A DNA stretch of 64,000 bases from G041200185 sp041200185. GTDB lineage: Bacteria > Pseudomonadota > Alphaproteobacteria > BNTO01. The first letter of the stretch is position 1. The number at the start of each line of letters is the position of its first letter. A program made the position numbers and the translations under genes. Under the pieces are notes generated by a model. The model had not been told where the DNA came from and searched no databases. It saw only the letters and a list, made by a program, of their open reading frames with translations. The stretch lies in NCBI GenBank assembly GCA_041200185.1, contig CP165730.1, positions 1,054,001-1,118,000 of the forward strand, given 5' to 3'. Below are positions 9,571 to 18,951 of this stretch, piece after piece.

Positions 9571-10344
9571 TTAAGCCTTGATAACCGATTTTTTGAGTCC
9601 CCCTCGGCAGGCACCTTTCACCATATCAGGCACAAAAGTGTTGGCTACTATGATGGGAAGTTGTTCGTCTCGTGCTAGCATGAGCGCCGTTGCATCCATG
9701 ATCTTGAGCCCGCGCCGCAAGCAATCGTCATGTGTTAACTCCTCCAAAAAAACGGCTTGAGGGTTCTTGATAGGATCGTCCTCGTAAACACCGTCTACCT
9801 TTGTTGCCTTCAAAAGGCCGTCACACCTCATCTCACAAGCCCGGATAACAGCTGCTGTATCCGTTGAGAAAAAAGGAAGACCGCTACCACCTACGCAAAT
9901 CACCACTTGGCCTGAAGACAAGATCCCTTGAGCCCGCTCAGCTGTGTACAGATCACATACAGCAGACATAGAACGTGCAGACAACACCACACTCCCCACC
10001 CCCGCAACTTTCAGAGCCAAATGCAGGAGGAATCCGTTCATTGCTGTTGCTAGCATACCAATCTTATCAGTTGCAGCCCGTTGAGCCCTTTGGGCTGTAT
10101 CTCGTCCTCCTCGACAAAGGTTCCCACCGCCAATAACAAGAGCTACCTCGAGTCCTGCCTCGCATGCACTCTTAACATCCAGCGCCAACTTCAGAACCAT
10201 ACGGGGATTGGCCCACTCCATCAAAGGAAGGGCCGACAACAAAGGATGATCTTTCGTTACTTCAAATCCGCGATGATAGTCGAGTGTGGCGTCGTCCGCC
10301 GCAAGCGCCTCCCCCGAGAATTTTACTAACACCCGGCGAATCAT
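9571..10344 (-). CDS. pyrH: UMP kinase PyrH
   Basis: Bacterial UMP kinase phosphorylates UMP to UDP in the cytoplasm, using the amino-acid-kinase fold. The start at 10344 is chosen because GGAAGGGGGAG sits just before the ATG and the product then begins MIRRVLVKFSGEALA, as in the family. The nucleotide-binding signatures VIGGGNLCRG, MLATAMNG, GSGLPFFSTDTAA and ATKVDGVY are all present. It has 257 residues, slightly longer than average because of an insertion around residues 20-45. The ORF overlaps the end of fabI, so the two are probably cotranscribed. PyrH is usually next to rpsB-tsf; here the pairing is broken and it points the other way. Confidence 0.93.
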   Translation of the reverse strand: MIRRVLVKFSGEALAADDATLDYHRGFEVTKDHPLLSALPLMEWANPRMVLKLALDVKSACEAGLEVALVIGGGNLCRGGRDTAQRAQRAATDKIGMLATAMNGFLLHLALKVAGVGSVVLSARSMSAVCDLYTAERAQGILSSGQVVICVGGSGLPFFSTDTAAVIRACEMRCDGLLKATKVDGVYEDDPIKNPQAVFLEELTHDDCLRRGLKIMDATALMLARDEQLPIIVANTFVPDMVKGACRGGLKKSVIKA

Positions 10345-10358
10345 AACTCCCCCTTCCA

Positions 10359-11156
10359 CTAAGAGTCAATCGTCAAATCCGGAGCATCTACCGCCTTCAT
10401 ACCGACGATATTATAACCACAGTCTACGAAGTGAACCTCTCCCGTCACCCCCGACGACATATCGCTCAAAAGGTAGAGCGCTGACTGTCCGACCTCATCC
10501 ACCGACACATTTCGCCGAAGAGGAGAATTCTCCTTATACCAGTTCATGATGTAATAAAAATCTCCAATCCCTGATGATGCAGCCGTACGAATTGCTCCCG
10601 CAGAGATAGCATTCACACGAATCTTCTGAGGCCCTAAGTCCGTCGCCAGGTACCGCACACTTGACTCGAGAGCGGCCTTAGCTACCCCCATAACGTTATA
10701 GTGGGGGATGACCCGAGTTGCTCCAACATACGTCAAGGCCAAAATCGACCCACCCTGTAGCATCAATGGAGCTGCTGCCTTGCAAATCTCAGTGAGGGAA
10801 TAACAGGAGATGTTCATCGTATTCAAAAAGTTCTCCCGCGTTGTATCGACATAACGCCCTGTCAGCTGCTTGCGGTCTGAAAAAGCAATAGCGTGTACTA
10901 CGAAATCGACTCCTCCCCATGTCTTGGCCAATTCATGGAAAACGGCCTCAACATCCCCCTCCTGAGCAACATCACACTTGAGGAGGGGACCACACTCCGG
11001 CAAGGTTTCGCTGAGGGCCGTTACACGCTTGTAAATCGCATCGTTGGGGTAAGTCAGAGTAATCTTCGCCCCCTGCCCAACAACATTCTTAGCGATACTC
11101 CAGGCAATGGACGCCTCGTTAGCCACCCCCATAACGACGCCCCTCTTCCCTTTCAT
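10359..11156 (-). CDS. fabI: Enoyl-[acyl-carrier-protein] reductase (NADH) FabI
   Basis: FabI carries out the last reduction of each fatty-acid elongation cycle. The frame is open further upstream, but the family N-terminus is MKGKRGVVMGVANEASIAW, so the ATG at 11156 with AGAAGG just upstream is preferred, giving 265 residues. The nucleotide-binding loop GVANEASIAW, the segment HAIAFSDRKQLTG, the catalytic Tyr153-x6-Lys160 (YNVMGVAK) and the C-terminal VDCGYNIVGM are intact. This is the target of triclosan-type inhibitors. It is immediately upstream of pyrH. Confidence 0.93.
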   Translation of the reverse strand: MKGKRGVVMGVANEASIAWSIAKNVVGQGAKITLTYPNDAIYKRVTALSETLPECGPLLKCDVAQEGDVEAVFHELAKTWGGVDFVVHAIAFSDRKQLTGRYVDTTRENFLNTMNISCYSLTEICKAAAPLMLQGGSILALTYVGATRVIPHYNVMGVAKAALESSVRYLATDLGPQKIRVNAISAGAIRTAASSGIGDFYYIMNWYKENSPLRRNVSVDEVGQSALYLLSDMSSGVTGEVHFVDCGYNIVGMKAVDAPDLTIDS

Positions 11157-11667
11157 CATACCTTCTAACACGACCTTTCCCTTCCTCAAAAAACCTGCCT
11201 TAAATTTAGACAATCCCTCATTCCTTGGCAAGTTATGCACGACTGCTACAGGGCTTCGACCTAGAAATAAAGCAGGTTCACGCAGCGATATTTTATAGGT
11301 AGTACACAAAGCATTAGCCAAAAATCAAGCCCATCATGACATTGTTCTCGAGCCTTTCCGACTCAAAATGAGTACATTTCCTCCACATGAAAGAAAGTCA
11401 CCTTCTTGATTGGAATTTCATGCGAAGTCGCGAAGAAACCGATATTGGACTGTGGCGCTATCTTGAATGTGTACCCTGGATTTGTTTAGTTCCTCTAGGC
11501 CGTGGACCTGTTTACTCCTCCGTCTAACTTGCATTGTTTGGTTAAAATTTGTACACTGATCTGTGTATTTGGTTTGTTGTGCATGGTCACCGTGGGTGTC
11601 GAACCCGTCCGATGCTGCCTTGGGGTGGTAAAGGTGATGGTGCGCTAGAAGGAGAATCGGAGAAGAT
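11157..11667. other. Divergent intergenic region fabI / rpsB
   Basis: About 510 bp separate the divergent fabI and rpsB starts. The only credible signal I see is a candidate rpsB promoter (listed separately). The fabI frame stays open to 11321 but lacks a better start there. No RNA gene is apparent. Confidence 0.4.
11529..11557 (+). promoter_or_regulatory. Candidate sigma-70 promoter for rpsB-tsf
   Basis: TTGCAT (11529-11534) and TACACT (11552-11557) are separated by 17 bp, an ideal spacing, with an AT-rich spacer. Each hexamer is only a partial match to consensus. It lies about 110 bp before rpsB, leaving room for a leader where S2 autoregulation could act, as known in other bacteria. Confidence 0.3.
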
Positions 11668-12405
11668 ATGGCTTTACCAAAGTTCAGTTTACAAGACTTG
11701 CTTGAAGCGGGCATCCACTACGGACACAAGACGCAGGGGTGGAACCCTTTGATGGCGTCGTACATTTTTGGCGTGCGGAATGGCATCCATATTTTAGACC
11801 TCGAGCAGACGGTTCCTTTGCTCAATCACGCTTTGGAGGAAATTCGTAAGGTTGCCAGCTCAGGGGGGCGTATCCTGTTTGTAGGCACGAAGCCGCAGGC
11901 TTCAGACCTCATTAAAGCTGCAGCGGAGCGTTGTGGTCAGTACTATGTTAACCACCGCTGGTTGGGGGGTATGTTGACGAACTGGAAAACCGTCAGTCAG
12001 TCCCTGCGCCGTCTAAAGGAGATTGAAGCGACTTTGGCTGATCCAAAGCTCATGACGAAGAAGGAAATTTTAAAACTTGATCACACGCGTGAGAAGATGA
12101 ACAAAGTCCTGAGCGGTGTGCGTGATATGGGGGGCGTTCCGGATCTTCTTTTCGTGATCGACACGAATCGGGAAGCTATTGCCGTTGCTGAGGCTTATAA
12201 ATTGCAGATCCCTGTCGTGGCGGTTGTTGACTCGAACTCAGATCCTCGGAAGATTACGCACCTTATTCCTGGTAACGACGACGCTATCCGGTCCATTGAC
12301 CTCTATTGTCGTTTGGCGGCGGATGCTGTCTTGGATGGTCTCCAGGCCGGGTTGAGCGCTGCGGGCGTTGATATTGGGGCATCAGAGAGCGTACCACAAG
12401 CCTAG
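11668..12405 (+). CDS. rpsB: 30S ribosomal protein S2
   Basis: This 245-residue protein is a full-length S2. It begins MALPKFSLQDLLEAGIHYGHKTQGWNP (split here only by reading) and contains FVGTKPQASDLI, VNHRWLGGMLTNWKT and the conserved VVDSNSDP near the C-terminus. It is needed for 30S assembly and S1 binding. GGAG precedes the ATG. It is followed 55 bp later by tsf, the standard rpsB-tsf operon. Confidence 0.97.
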   Translation: MALPKFSLQDLLEAGIHYGHKTQGWNPLMASYIFGVRNGIHILDLEQTVPLLNHALEEIRKVASSGGRILFVGTKPQASDLIKAAAERCGQYYVNHRWLGGMLTNWKTVSQSLRRLKEIEATLADPKLMTKKEILKLDHTREKMNKVLSGVRDMGGVPDLLFVIDTNREAIAVAEAYKLQIPVVAVVDSNSDPRKITHLIPGNDDAIRSIDLYCRLAADAVLDGLQAGLSAAGVDIGASESVPQA

Positions 12406-12459
12406 TTTTACTGTGGGCTTTGTATTTGTGTTGAGGAGTTGAAAAGGAAGGGGTGGATT

Positions 12460-13383
12460 ATGTCTACAGATATAACAACGGATGTCATTAAGAAGCTGCG
12501 TGAGAAAGTCGGCGCAGGAATGATGGATTGTAAAAAAGCGCTCACAGAGTGCGAGGGGGACTTTGAAAAAGCTGTCGATTGGCTCAGAAAGAAAGGCTTA
12601 GCTGCGGCTGCGAAAAAGTCTAGCCGAGTTGCTGCTGAAGGGCTGATCGGTGTGGCGCCATCAGACCAGCATGCTGCCATGATCGAAGTGAATTCGGAAA
12701 CCGATTTTGTGGCTAAGAACCAAAAATTTCAGGATTTTGTAAAGGCCGTTGCGAACGTGGCTGGGGCACAGAAAATTTCGGATCTTAACGCCCTTATGAG
12801 TGCTTCATTAGATTCAGGGACTGTAGAGGATTCCCTCAAGAATCTTATCGCGGTTATTGGCGAAAATATGACCCTTCGTCGTGTGACAGAAATCTCGGTC
12901 GGGCACGGCGTTGTTGCAACTTATATTCACAGTGCCATTGCGCCAGGATTGGGAAAAATCGGGGTCCTCGTTGCACTTGAGTCCGACGGCTCGGCTGATA
13001 AATTGCGTGAATTCGGTAAAAAATTGGCTATGCACATCGCTGCTAGTAATCCGCAGTATCTTTCTATAGAAGAGGTTCCTGCTAGTGTCCTTGAGCACGA
13101 GAAAGGAATTTTGCAGGACCAAATTAAGGATTCTGGCCGTCCACCGGAAGTTATCAACAAGATGATTGAGGGGCGCATCCGCAAATTCTATGGGGAAGTC
13201 GTCTTACTCGAGCAACCTTTCGTCATGGACCCCAAAAAGACAGTGTCGCAGGTCATCGATGAGTTTGCGAAAGAGCTCGGTACAGCCGTTACCCTAAAAG
13301 GGTACATCAAATACGTTCTTGGCGAGGGGATTGAGAAGGTCACAGCCGATTTTACTGAAGAAGTTCAGGCTTTAAGTCACTAG
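12460..13383 (+). CDS. tsf: Elongation factor Ts
   Basis: EF-Ts exchanges GDP for GTP on EF-Tu. AAGGAAGGGG before the ATG at 12460 makes this the start, although the frame opens at 12439. The N-terminal UBA-like domain (VIKKLREKVGAGMMDCKKAL), the core TDFVAKN motif that inserts into EF-Tu, and the C-terminal module are present. The product has 307 residues, the normal length. It is in an operon with rpsB upstream and a YmdB-like gene 25 bp downstream. Confidence 0.97.
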   Translation: MSTDITTDVIKKLREKVGAGMMDCKKALTECEGDFEKAVDWLRKKGLAAAAKKSSRVAAEGLIGVAPSDQHAAMIEVNSETDFVAKNQKFQDFVKAVANVAGAQKISDLNALMSASLDSGTVEDSLKNLIAVIGENMTLRRVTEISVGHGVVATYIHSAIAPGLGKIGVLVALESDGSADKLREFGKKLAMHIAASNPQYLSIEEVPASVLEHEKGILQDQIKDSGRPPEVINKMIEGRIRKFYGEVVLLEQPFVMDPKKTVSQVIDEFAKELGTAVTLKGYIKYVLGEGIEKVTADFTEEVQALSH

Positions 13384-13408
13384 GCGGCAGGAGAGGAACA
13401 ACTGGCGG

Positions 13409-14254
13409 ATGAGATTGCTCTTTTGTGGAGATGTTGTAGGTCGCAGTGGCCGGGAAGTCGTCCAGAAGTTCGTTCCCTCCCTCAAAAAAGTTTGGTCCCT
13501 GGACGCTGTTATCGTTAATGGTGAAAACTCTCAGCACGGCTGCGGGATTTCGGCAAAAACCTGTGCGGCCCTCTACGAATCGGGCGCCGATATTGTCACG
13601 ACGGGTAATCATGTGTGGGATTGCCGAGAGATGTTGTCTTACGTGGAGACAGATCCTCGCGTTCTTCGTCCTCTCAACTTTGACTCCACGGTACCAGGGC
13701 ATGGTTTTGCGATGTTTTCGACACCGAAAGGTAAGATCCTTGTTATTAATATTATGGGGCAGGTGTTCGTTCGTCCTCAACTTGATAATCCTTTTCCGAT
13801 TATTCGCGACTTCTTAAAGTCCTACCCCATGGGGAGCGGTAACCTCAACGCCATCATTGTGGATTTTCATGCAGAAGCCACGGCGGAAAAGATTGCTATG
13901 GGGTATTTCCTGGACGGAATGGTGAGCCTCGTTGTGGGAACACACACGCACGTCCCCACGGCGGATGAGCGGATCCTTGAAAAGGGGACGGCTTTCCTAA
14001 CGGACGCCGGGATGTGTGGAGATTACAAATCACTCATAGGCTTCCCCGTGGATTTTCTCGTCAACCGTTACATTCGAAAGGTTCCAGAAACCTCTAAGCC
14101 AGGTCCCTCTAGAGGGGAGGGGACGCTGTGTGGCGTTTTCTTAGAGACAGACGATAACACAGGCCTAGCTAAGCGGGTAGAGGTCGTTCGTTTAGGCCCC
14201 AATCTCAAAGAAACCTGGCCGGCTGATCTGCCACGTCCTGAGTCCTCATTCTAA
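13409..14254 (+). CDS. ymdB: YmdB-like metallophosphoesterase (TIGR00282 family)
   Basis: This 281-residue protein matches the YmdB/TIGR00282 family of dinuclear-metal phosphodiesterases, for which a 2',3'-cyclic nucleotide phosphodiesterase activity has been described in Bacillus. Metal-ligand motifs are in order: FCGDVVG, NGEN, TTGNHVWD, VDFHAEATAEK, VGTHTHVPTAD and TDAGMCGD. It is intact and probably cotranscribed with tsf, since only 25 bp separate them. Its physiological role in alphaproteobacteria is not established. Confidence 0.88.
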   Translation: MRLLFCGDVVGRSGREVVQKFVPSLKKVWSLDAVIVNGENSQHGCGISAKTCAALYESGADIVTTGNHVWDCREMLSYVETDPRVLRPLNFDSTVPGHGFAMFSTPKGKILVINIMGQVFVRPQLDNPFPIIRDFLKSYPMGSGNLNAIIVDFHAEATAEKIAMGYFLDGMVSLVVGTHTHVPTADERILEKGTAFLTDAGMCGDYKSLIGFPVDFLVNRYIRKVPETSKPGPSRGEGTLCGVFLETDDNTGLAKRVEVVRLGPNLKETWPADLPRPESSF

Positions 14255-14471
14255 CATCGCACCTAAAAAATCAGGGGGAGGGGATTGCTCCATAACGAGC
14301 GGTTGAGGCAAGTCTCAAATAAAATTCACGTAGTTACAAGTAATTATTTTTAAAAGAGGTCGCAGAACCCAGTAAAAATAATTTACTCTCCACAAAATCT
14401 ACATAGAGGAAGCAAGCTCAAGCTCGTGCTACAATGAGCTACTGACGTAAAAGGTAGGGCTTGGAGTGAGG

Positions 14472-14945
14472 ATGATTCAAGCGTTTGAAGGGCTTGCATT
14501 CGATGCTGCAGACCTTCTCGTTCTTGCAGCATCGCTCCTGGTGAGCTTAGCTATCATCTATTTTGATTCCCGAGAACAGCAGTTCCCCCTCGCCCTGTGT
14601 GTTGGTCTTACTTTTCTCGGAATTCTGTGGTGCATCAAGCAAACGTTCATCCCTCTGTCTCTCATTCCTCTTAGCCTTGGAATGGGGGCCATCTTTCTGT
14701 ACAATCGGCTCGTTCGTGAGATTCTAGGTTCAGGTGACCTGCTGCTTTTTATGATATCCGGCCTGTTTCTTCCTATGAATGAACTGGGGTTGTTTCTTGT
14801 GCTTGCGGGGGGGCTTGGTCTTGTCGGGTTTGGTGTCGAACGGTGCTGGCGCCGGAAAAGCAGCCTAAAACTTCCTTTTTCGTGGGCCATCCTCGCGTCG
14901 CTCTGGATAACTTTTGTCCTCTTTTCAACTCGGTCTTTCACTTAA
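14472..14945 (+). CDS. Small A24-type prepilin-peptidase-like membrane protein
   Basis: GGAG precedes the ATG at 14472; a GTG at 14466 is an alternative start. The product (157 residues) is almost all membrane helices. It has the two features of type IV prepilin peptidase catalytic domains: an aspartate at the cytoplasmic end of a helix followed by a Pro-containing loop (IIYFDSREQQFP), and a GxGD motif (GSGDLLLF). There is no N-terminal methyltransferase domain. This suggests a GXGD aspartyl protease of the A24 group, like those that mature pilins or pseudopilins. No pilus or type II secretion gene is in the window, so its substrate is unknown. Confidence 0.6.
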   Translation: MIQAFEGLAFDAADLLVLAASLLVSLAIIYFDSREQQFPLALCVGLTFLGILWCIKQTFIPLSLIPLSLGMGAIFLYNRLVREILGSGDLLLFMISGLFLPMNELGLFLVLAGGLGLVGFGVERCWRRKSSLKLPFSWAILASLWITFVLFSTRSFT

Positions 14946-14982
14946 AACGTAAGTATGAATCTATTTTCTCTCAGAGGTCTAT

Positions 14983-15843
14983 ATGTTTGATCTTCATCTT
15001 TGGCTTACTTTCGCTGTTCAAGGCATTACAGAGTTTTTGCCCGTAAGCTCGACGGCGCACATGCTGCTTTTTTCTAAATTTTGCCAGCTGTCTCCCCTAG
15101 GTGTGGCTGAGACGGCAGCTCTGCACCTCATCCCCGGGCTCATCCTTTTGGGTGCGTTTTGGCGCGACGTCCTCGAAGTCCTTCAAGGTTTTGGACTTTG
15201 GATTGGCCAGACGTTTCTTTATAAGAGAAATAGAATGACATCAAATAAAGTTCAAACAGACAAAACTGAAGAATCTCATAAGGACGCATCTTCTCTCTCT
15301 TTCTTCAAAGCCGCATTTTGGGGAACGGTTCCGGCTCTTCTCGTAGGGGCGATTTTGGGATTTTGCCACATTGAACTCCCCCATTCCATTCGGGTTATCG
15401 GCACAAATTCCATCATTTTTGGGGTGCTTATGGGGTTTATTGACCTTACAACCCCTGTTTTACCGCAAAAACAGTGGGATGAGCGCAGCGGGAAAATTTG
15501 GGGGCTGATGCATATTTTGGCTTTCGTGCCTGGCGTAAGTCGGCTGGGGATCTGCCTGACAACCGCAAGAGCCCTTGGTTTTTCGCGAGAAGAATCCGCA
15601 CGTTTTTCGTTTTTGTGCGGGACTCCTATCCTCCTCATGGCAGGGATTTTTGGCCTCTTGAAAGCCTCGAATGACTTGGCTAATGTGTTTTTCTCAGCAA
15701 ACGCCCTCATGCTCTTTGGAGGGACGTTCCTTCTAGGTGGAGCGACGCTTTGGCTTTTTCTAAAATACTTACGCCACCACACACTCCTTCTCCTAGCCAT
15801 CTACCGAATTTGTTTAGGTCTTTTGCTTTTGCTGTCGTTTTAG
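14983..15843 (+). CDS. uppP: Undecaprenyl-diphosphatase UppP/BacA
   Basis: This 286-residue polytopic membrane protein recycles undecaprenyl pyrophosphate to the lipid carrier used for peptidoglycan and O-antigen synthesis. The two hallmark motifs are present: QGITEFLPVSSTAH near the N-terminus, and PGVSRLGICLTTARALG in the second half with the catalytic arginine region. About seven to eight hydrophobic helices are visible. A hydrophilic loop (residues about 80-105, KRNRMTSNKVQTDKTEES) is longer than usual. The gene is in the same direction as its neighbours, 37 bp after the A24-like gene. Confidence 0.88.
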   Translation: MFDLHLWLTFAVQGITEFLPVSSTAHMLLFSKFCQLSPLGVAETAALHLIPGLILLGAFWRDVLEVLQGFGLWIGQTFLYKRNRMTSNKVQTDKTEESHKDASSLSFFKAAFWGTVPALLVGAILGFCHIELPHSIRVIGTNSIIFGVLMGFIDLTTPVLPQKQWDERSGKIWGLMHILAFVPGVSRLGICLTTARALGFSREESARFSFLCGTPILLMAGIFGLLKASNDLANVFFSANALMLFGGTFLLGGATLWLFLKYLRHHTLLLLAIYRICLGLLLLLSF

Positions 15844-15883
15844 AGTACAACGTAATGGATGAGAAAAGCCTGTAGGTAGGACC

Positions 15884-16990
15884 GTGGTTATTGGCGTCTT
15901 AAAAGAACGAAGTGAAGAATATCGCGTTGCCATGGTGCCTGAAATCATGCGCAAATGGCCCGACTGCGAGTTTTACGTAGAGTCCAACGCAGGAGTCAAG
16001 GCTGGCTATTCTGACGAGGCTTTTGAAGCGGAAGGGGCACACATTGAAAAGGGGCCTCGGGGGGTTCTGGAACGAGCACACATCATCCTCAGCCTCGACC
16101 TTCCTCAGGAAGATACCTGGCCTTATTTCCAACCCGGAGCAGCTTTGGTAGGCCAGCTTTTGCCGAATAAAAACAAAGACCGTTTAGAAAAGTGGGCCTC
16201 TACCGGAATCACTTCCTTTGCGCTTGAACGGCTCCCGAGGACAACGCGAGCTCAGGCAATGGATATCTTATCGTCGCAAAGCAACCTCGTGGGGTACCAA
16301 GCTTCGGTCTATGTAGCTGCTCATTTAGGGCGCCTTTTCCCGCTCATGATGACGGCCGCAGGAAGCCTTCCTGCAGCTCGTGTGCTTATTATTGGCGCCG
16401 GTGTTGCCGGATTGCAGGCCATTGCCACAGCTAAACGCCTTGGGGCTATCGTCTCTGCGTTTGATGTTCGAGCTGCTGCCAAAGAACAAGTCGAAAGCCT
16501 GGGGGCGAGTTTTGTAGAAGTCCACGTTGACGAGTCAGGAGATGGCAGCGGGGGGTACGCTAAGGAAATGAGTGCTGTATACCAAGCGGCTCAAGAAGCG
16601 CGATTGGCCGAAGTTTTGCCCCAACAGGATGTCGTTATAACCACAGCACAAATTCCCAACAAGCCTGCCCCCAAAATTGTAACACGCCGTTTAGTAGACA
16701 CCATGAAACGGGGAGCCTACCTGTTAGATCTTGCGGGTGAGTCAGGTGGTAACTGTGAACTTTCTAAAGCAGGACAGGAGGTTGTTGTGGAAGGAAAACG
16801 CATTTTTGCCCCCTTACATTTCATTAATCAGGTTGCACCAACAGCCAGCCGTCTTTTGGCATCGAACTTTATAGCGTTCGTTAAAACATTGTTACGCGTT
16901 GAGGATGGTAAGGTTTCCTTTGACGAGTCCGATGAGCTCATTCGTGGTACGCTGTTGACGCACCAAGGCCAGTTACGGCAAAAGGTTTGA
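15884..16990 (+). CDS. pntAA: NAD(P) transhydrogenase subunit alpha, NAD-binding part (PntAA)
   Basis: This is domain I of the proton-translocating transhydrogenase, the NAD(H)-binding soluble subunit. The start is a GTG with AGG upstream, and the product begins MVIGVLKERSEEYRVAMVPE. The Rossmann motif IIGAGVAGLQAIATAKRLGA, the AFDVR motif and the QAEARLAEV-type mobile-loop region are present. The product has 368 residues. The gene is separate from the membrane part pntAB, the split arrangement typical of alphaproteobacteria. Confidence 0.92.
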   Translation: MVIGVLKERSEEYRVAMVPEIMRKWPDCEFYVESNAGVKAGYSDEAFEAEGAHIEKGPRGVLERAHIILSLDLPQEDTWPYFQPGAALVGQLLPNKNKDRLEKWASTGITSFALERLPRTTRAQAMDILSSQSNLVGYQASVYVAAHLGRLFPLMMTAAGSLPAARVLIIGAGVAGLQAIATAKRLGAIVSAFDVRAAAKEQVESLGASFVEVHVDESGDGSGGYAKEMSAVYQAAQEARLAEVLPQQDVVITTAQIPNKPAPKIVTRRLVDTMKRGAYLLDLAGESGGNCELSKAGQEVVVEGKRIFAPLHFINQVAPTASRLLASNFIAFVKTLLRVEDGKVSFDESDELIRGTLLTHQGQLRQKV

Positions 16991-17052
16991 ACTCGAGGGT
17001 CTGAGGAAGGGAGAGAGGTACTTAAAACAGGTAGAACGAAGCGAGGGAAAAT

Positions 17053-17475
17053 ATGGATATTTCAGTAGGAGCTGAGGCCATCGTTAGCAAGACACAGGAG
17101 ATCATGGCGAATCTCGAGGTCGTAAAAAGTCAGGTTGAGGGCGTCCGTGCTGTGGCAGGTCACCTTGTCGCTCAGCAACCTGCGGCTTCTTCAGATCCTT
17201 TTATGTCGGCTCTTACCGTTTTTGTGCTGGCGTGCATTGTGGGGTATTACGTTGTTTGGAATGTGACTCCTGCCCTTCACTCGCCCCTGATGGCGGTAAC
17301 GAACGCGATTTCCAGCGTCATTATTTTGGGAGCCATTGTGACTCTTGGTTCGGATATGTCGACATTCACCTCCTCGGCCTTGACCTTTGTGGCTGCCGTT
17401 TTGGCTTCTATCAATATTTTTGGTGGCTTTGGCATGACGCACCGCATGCTGAGCATGTTCAAGAAACGCAAGTGA
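17053..17475 (+). CDS. pntAB: NAD(P) transhydrogenase subunit alpha, membrane part (PntAB)
   Basis: This 140-residue protein carries the alpha-subunit transmembrane helices. The pattern [33 protein letters not shown] is typical (quoted in two overlapping pieces in the family), as is the terminal [13 protein letters not shown]. The N-terminal 50 residues are a soluble linker, longer than the minimal subunit. It sits between pntAA and pntB, 14 bp before the latter, and forms part of the proton channel. Confidence 0.92.
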   Translation: MDISVGAEAIVSKTQEIMANLEVVKSQVEGVRAVAGHLVAQQPAASSDPFMSALTVFVLACIVGYYVVWNVTPALHSPLMAVTNAISSVIILGAIVTLGSDMSTFTSSALTFVAAVLASINIFGGFGMTHRMLSMFKKRK

Positions 17476-17489
17476 GTTGAGGAGGCATC

Positions 17490-18911
17490 ATGATTCTTCA
17501 AGTCCTTTATCTCTGTTCAGCCGTCCTTTTTATTTTGTCCATTAAGGGGTTGTCATCGCCCCAAACGGCTCAACGTGGCAATCGGCTTGGTATGGCCGGC
17601 ATGACTCTCGCTATTCTCACGACGATGGCCTCTCACTTTCATACGCGTCTTTTGGGCGTTTTAGCAGCCCTCGTGTGTGGCGGAGGCGTTGGATTTATAG
17701 TAGCTCGAAAAGTTAAAATGACGGCCCTCCCTCAGTTGATGGCCGCTTTTCATAGCCTTGTTGGAGCAGCGGCTGTCCTCGTTGCTCTGGCAACTCTCCT
17801 TTCTCCTCAGGCTTTTCATCTAGGCGTACGTGGAGCCTTACCTCGTTCCGTTCTGACTGAAATTGGACTTGGAGTGATGATTGGAGCCCTAACTCTGACA
17901 GGATCCGTGATTGCCTTTTTAAAGCTCCAAGGCCGTGCTCCGAAATGCCCATTTAAGCCGCGTCAGGCTCGATCTATCAACGCCTCCCTCGGGCTGTTTT
18001 GTTCAGTTTTACTAGCAATGTTCGTGGGAACGGAATCCACTTGGTTACTAAGCGGGCTTGTTGTTGCAGCGCTCCTGGTAGGGGTTACCCTCATTTTGCC
18101 GATTGGTGGTGCAGATATGCCTGTTATTGTCTCCATGTTGAACTCCTACTCTGGCTGGGCAGCGGCAGCAACAGGTTTTACGCTTCAAAACCCTCTTTTG
18201 ATCATAACGGGAGCCTTGGTTGGGGCTTCTGGCGCCATTTTAAGCTCCGTCATGTGCAAAAATATGAATCGTTCTTTGGTTAGCATCATTTTAGGGGGTG
18301 CAGCACAAGAGAATCCGTCGACCACCTCGTCTGGAGGAGGCGCTGTCTCTCCCTCAGCTGGAGGTGCTGCCTCTCAACGGCCCGTCAAACTCGGGAGTGT
18401 TGAAGACGCAGCATTTGTGCTGAGTCAGGCTCGTAGCGTCATTATCGTCCCAGGTTACGGCATGGCTGTGGCTCAGGCTCAACGCGTTTTGGGAGAAATG
18501 GCTCAGCAGCTAAAGCAAAAAGGTATTCAAGTGCGTTATGCTATTCACCCCGTAGCAGGCCGCATGCCAGGGCATATGAACGTCCTCCTTGCTGAGGCGG
18601 ATGTTCCTTACGACGACGTTTTTGAGCTGGATGATATCAACGCTGATTTTGGTGCCACAGATGTAGCTTTTATAATTGGCGCGAATGATATTACGAATCC
18701 AGCGGCTCATGACGACCCTTCTTCTCCCATCTACGGCATGCCAGTGTTAGATGTAGAGAAAGCTGGGACGGTTCTGTTTGTTAAGCGCTCCCTCGGGACG
18801 GGGTACGCCGGAGTAGATAACGCCTTATTTTACAGGGAGAACACGCTCATGATCCTCGGCGACGCCAAGAAGGTGTGCGAAGACGTAATCAAAAGCCTGA
18901 AAGCCGTGTAA
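17490..18911 (+). CDS. pntB: NAD(P) transhydrogenase subunit beta (PntB)
   Basis: PntB contributes membrane helices and the NADP(H)-binding domain III; the complex makes NADPH at the expense of the proton gradient. About nine N-terminal helices are followed by a short Gly/Ser/Ala-rich linker (residues about 275-295) and the dinucleotide domain, with VPGYGMAVAQAQ, HPVAGRMPGHMNVLLAEA, IGANDITNPAA and SSPIYGMP. It has 473 residues, intact. It is the last housekeeping gene before the accessory region. Confidence 0.94.
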   Translation: MILQVLYLCSAVLFILSIKGLSSPQTAQRGNRLGMAGMTLAILTTMASHFHTRLLGVLAALVCGGGVGFIVARKVKMTALPQLMAAFHSLVGAAAVLVALATLLSPQAFHLGVRGALPRSVLTEIGLGVMIGALTLTGSVIAFLKLQGRAPKCPFKPRQARSINASLGLFCSVLLAMFVGTESTWLLSGLVVAALLVGVTLILPIGGADMPVIVSMLNSYSGWAAAATGFTLQNPLLIITGALVGASGAILSSVMCKNMNRSLVSIILGGAAQENPSTTSSGGGAVSPSAGGAASQRPVKLGSVEDAAFVLSQARSVIIVPGYGMAVAQAQRVLGEMAQQLKQKGIQVRYAIHPVAGRMPGHMNVLLAEADVPYDDVFELDDINADFGATDVAFIIGANDITNPAAHDDPSSPIYGMPVLDVEKAGTVLFVKRSLGTGYAGVDNALFYRENTLMILGDAKKVCEDVIKSLKAV

Positions 18912-18951
18912 AGGGCCGATCTGAACGTTCGCATTCACATGGGGGAAATGA

